Both the position numbers and the translations under genes were made by a program. Of a stretch of DNA of 64,000 bases, positions 63,970 to 64,000 are shown piece by piece (position 1 is the stretch's first letter; each line of letters begins with the position of its first letter). The notes below the pieces were generated by a model, which worked only from the letters and a program-made list of their open reading frames with translations, was not told the DNA's origin and did not search any database. The stretch lies in assembly GCA_947500525.1 (NCBI GenBank), contig CANMSH010000002.1, forward strand, positions 372,001-436,000. The letters run 5' to 3'. Source of the DNA: an uncultured Flavobacteriaceae bacterium. GTDB lineage: Bacteria; Bacteroidota; Bacteroidia; Flavobacteriales; Flavobacteriaceae.

Positions 63970-64000
63970 TAAAATAAGACACACTATAGTTAAAAAAGCC

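Overview
The window looks like chromosomal DNA from a marine-type member of the Flavobacteriaceae (Bacteroidota). The evidence is internal. It is AT-rich, and its promoters fit the Bacteroidota primary-sigma consensus (-33 TTTG, -7 TAnnTTTG). It carries lineage families: DUF4290 beside murA, DUF3810, a CAL67264-type membrane protein, an LpxC/FabZ fusion, a split transketolase and the type IX secretion regulator PorX. DnaJ also has a reduced zinc finger. I see no IS element, prophage, integrase, tRNA, rRNA operon or CRISPR array. This is core genome with lineage-specific lipoproteins scattered through it.

Layout. Bases 1-8.5 kb: end of a pirin gene; fadH under a near-perfect palindromic operator; a GyrI-like protein; small lipoproteins; ettA; a methyltransferase; an MBL-fold hydrolase. 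8.7-15 kb: pcrA/uvrD, DUF4290-murA, grpE-dnaJ. 14.9-15.55 kb is the only long gene-free stretch. It holds two tandem look-alike small-RNA candidates and then rnpB. 15.6-18.3 kb: a Crp/Fnr regulator, a lipoprotein built of two RskA-C-like units with a Crp-type palindrome in its promoter, a TlpA-like thioredoxin, and a small exported protein preceded by a helically phased TTAAC array. 18.4-28 kb (minus strand): class III aminotransferase, OstA-like protein, fur-purA, Rel/SpoT, and an rRNA/tRNA methyltransferase-NlpC/P60-M48 peptidase cluster. 28-34.4 kb: a lipoprotein, paired amidohydrolase-like proteins (two of three units degenerate) and DUF3810.

34.5-45.5 kb: dnaB, an 'asparagine synthetase B'-labelled exported protein, a lipoprotein with tandem CPNGH zinc-like motifs, an orphan transketolase N-subunit, a barrel-less TonB-plug protein, a TRIC channel, an SRPBCC protein, GT2, a stand-alone HsdR_N-like nuclease, holA, ywbE, creatininase and a Dabb lipoprotein. 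45.5-50 kb (minus): serC-serA-yggS and porX. 50-56 kb (plus): HD hydrolase, then the lipid A cluster lpxD-lpxC/fabZ-lpxA-efp-lpxD2. 56-64 kb: sucD, an M16 peptidase, fabG, a VWA membrane protein and a prohibitin-like SPFH protein.

Best leads: (1) twin small RNAs at 14.94-15.19 kb whose shared linker is antisense to a consensus 'ATG AAA AAG' start region; (2) a matched regulator and operator pair, the Crp/Fnr protein and TGTTA-N6-TAACA about 41 bp before the predicted start of the next transcript; (3) a six-copy phased TTAAC array at 18.40-18.46 kb; (4) the fadH operator. Known-family features worth noting are MurA with Asp in place of the fosfomycin-reactive Cys, and DnaJ lacking zinc centre 1.
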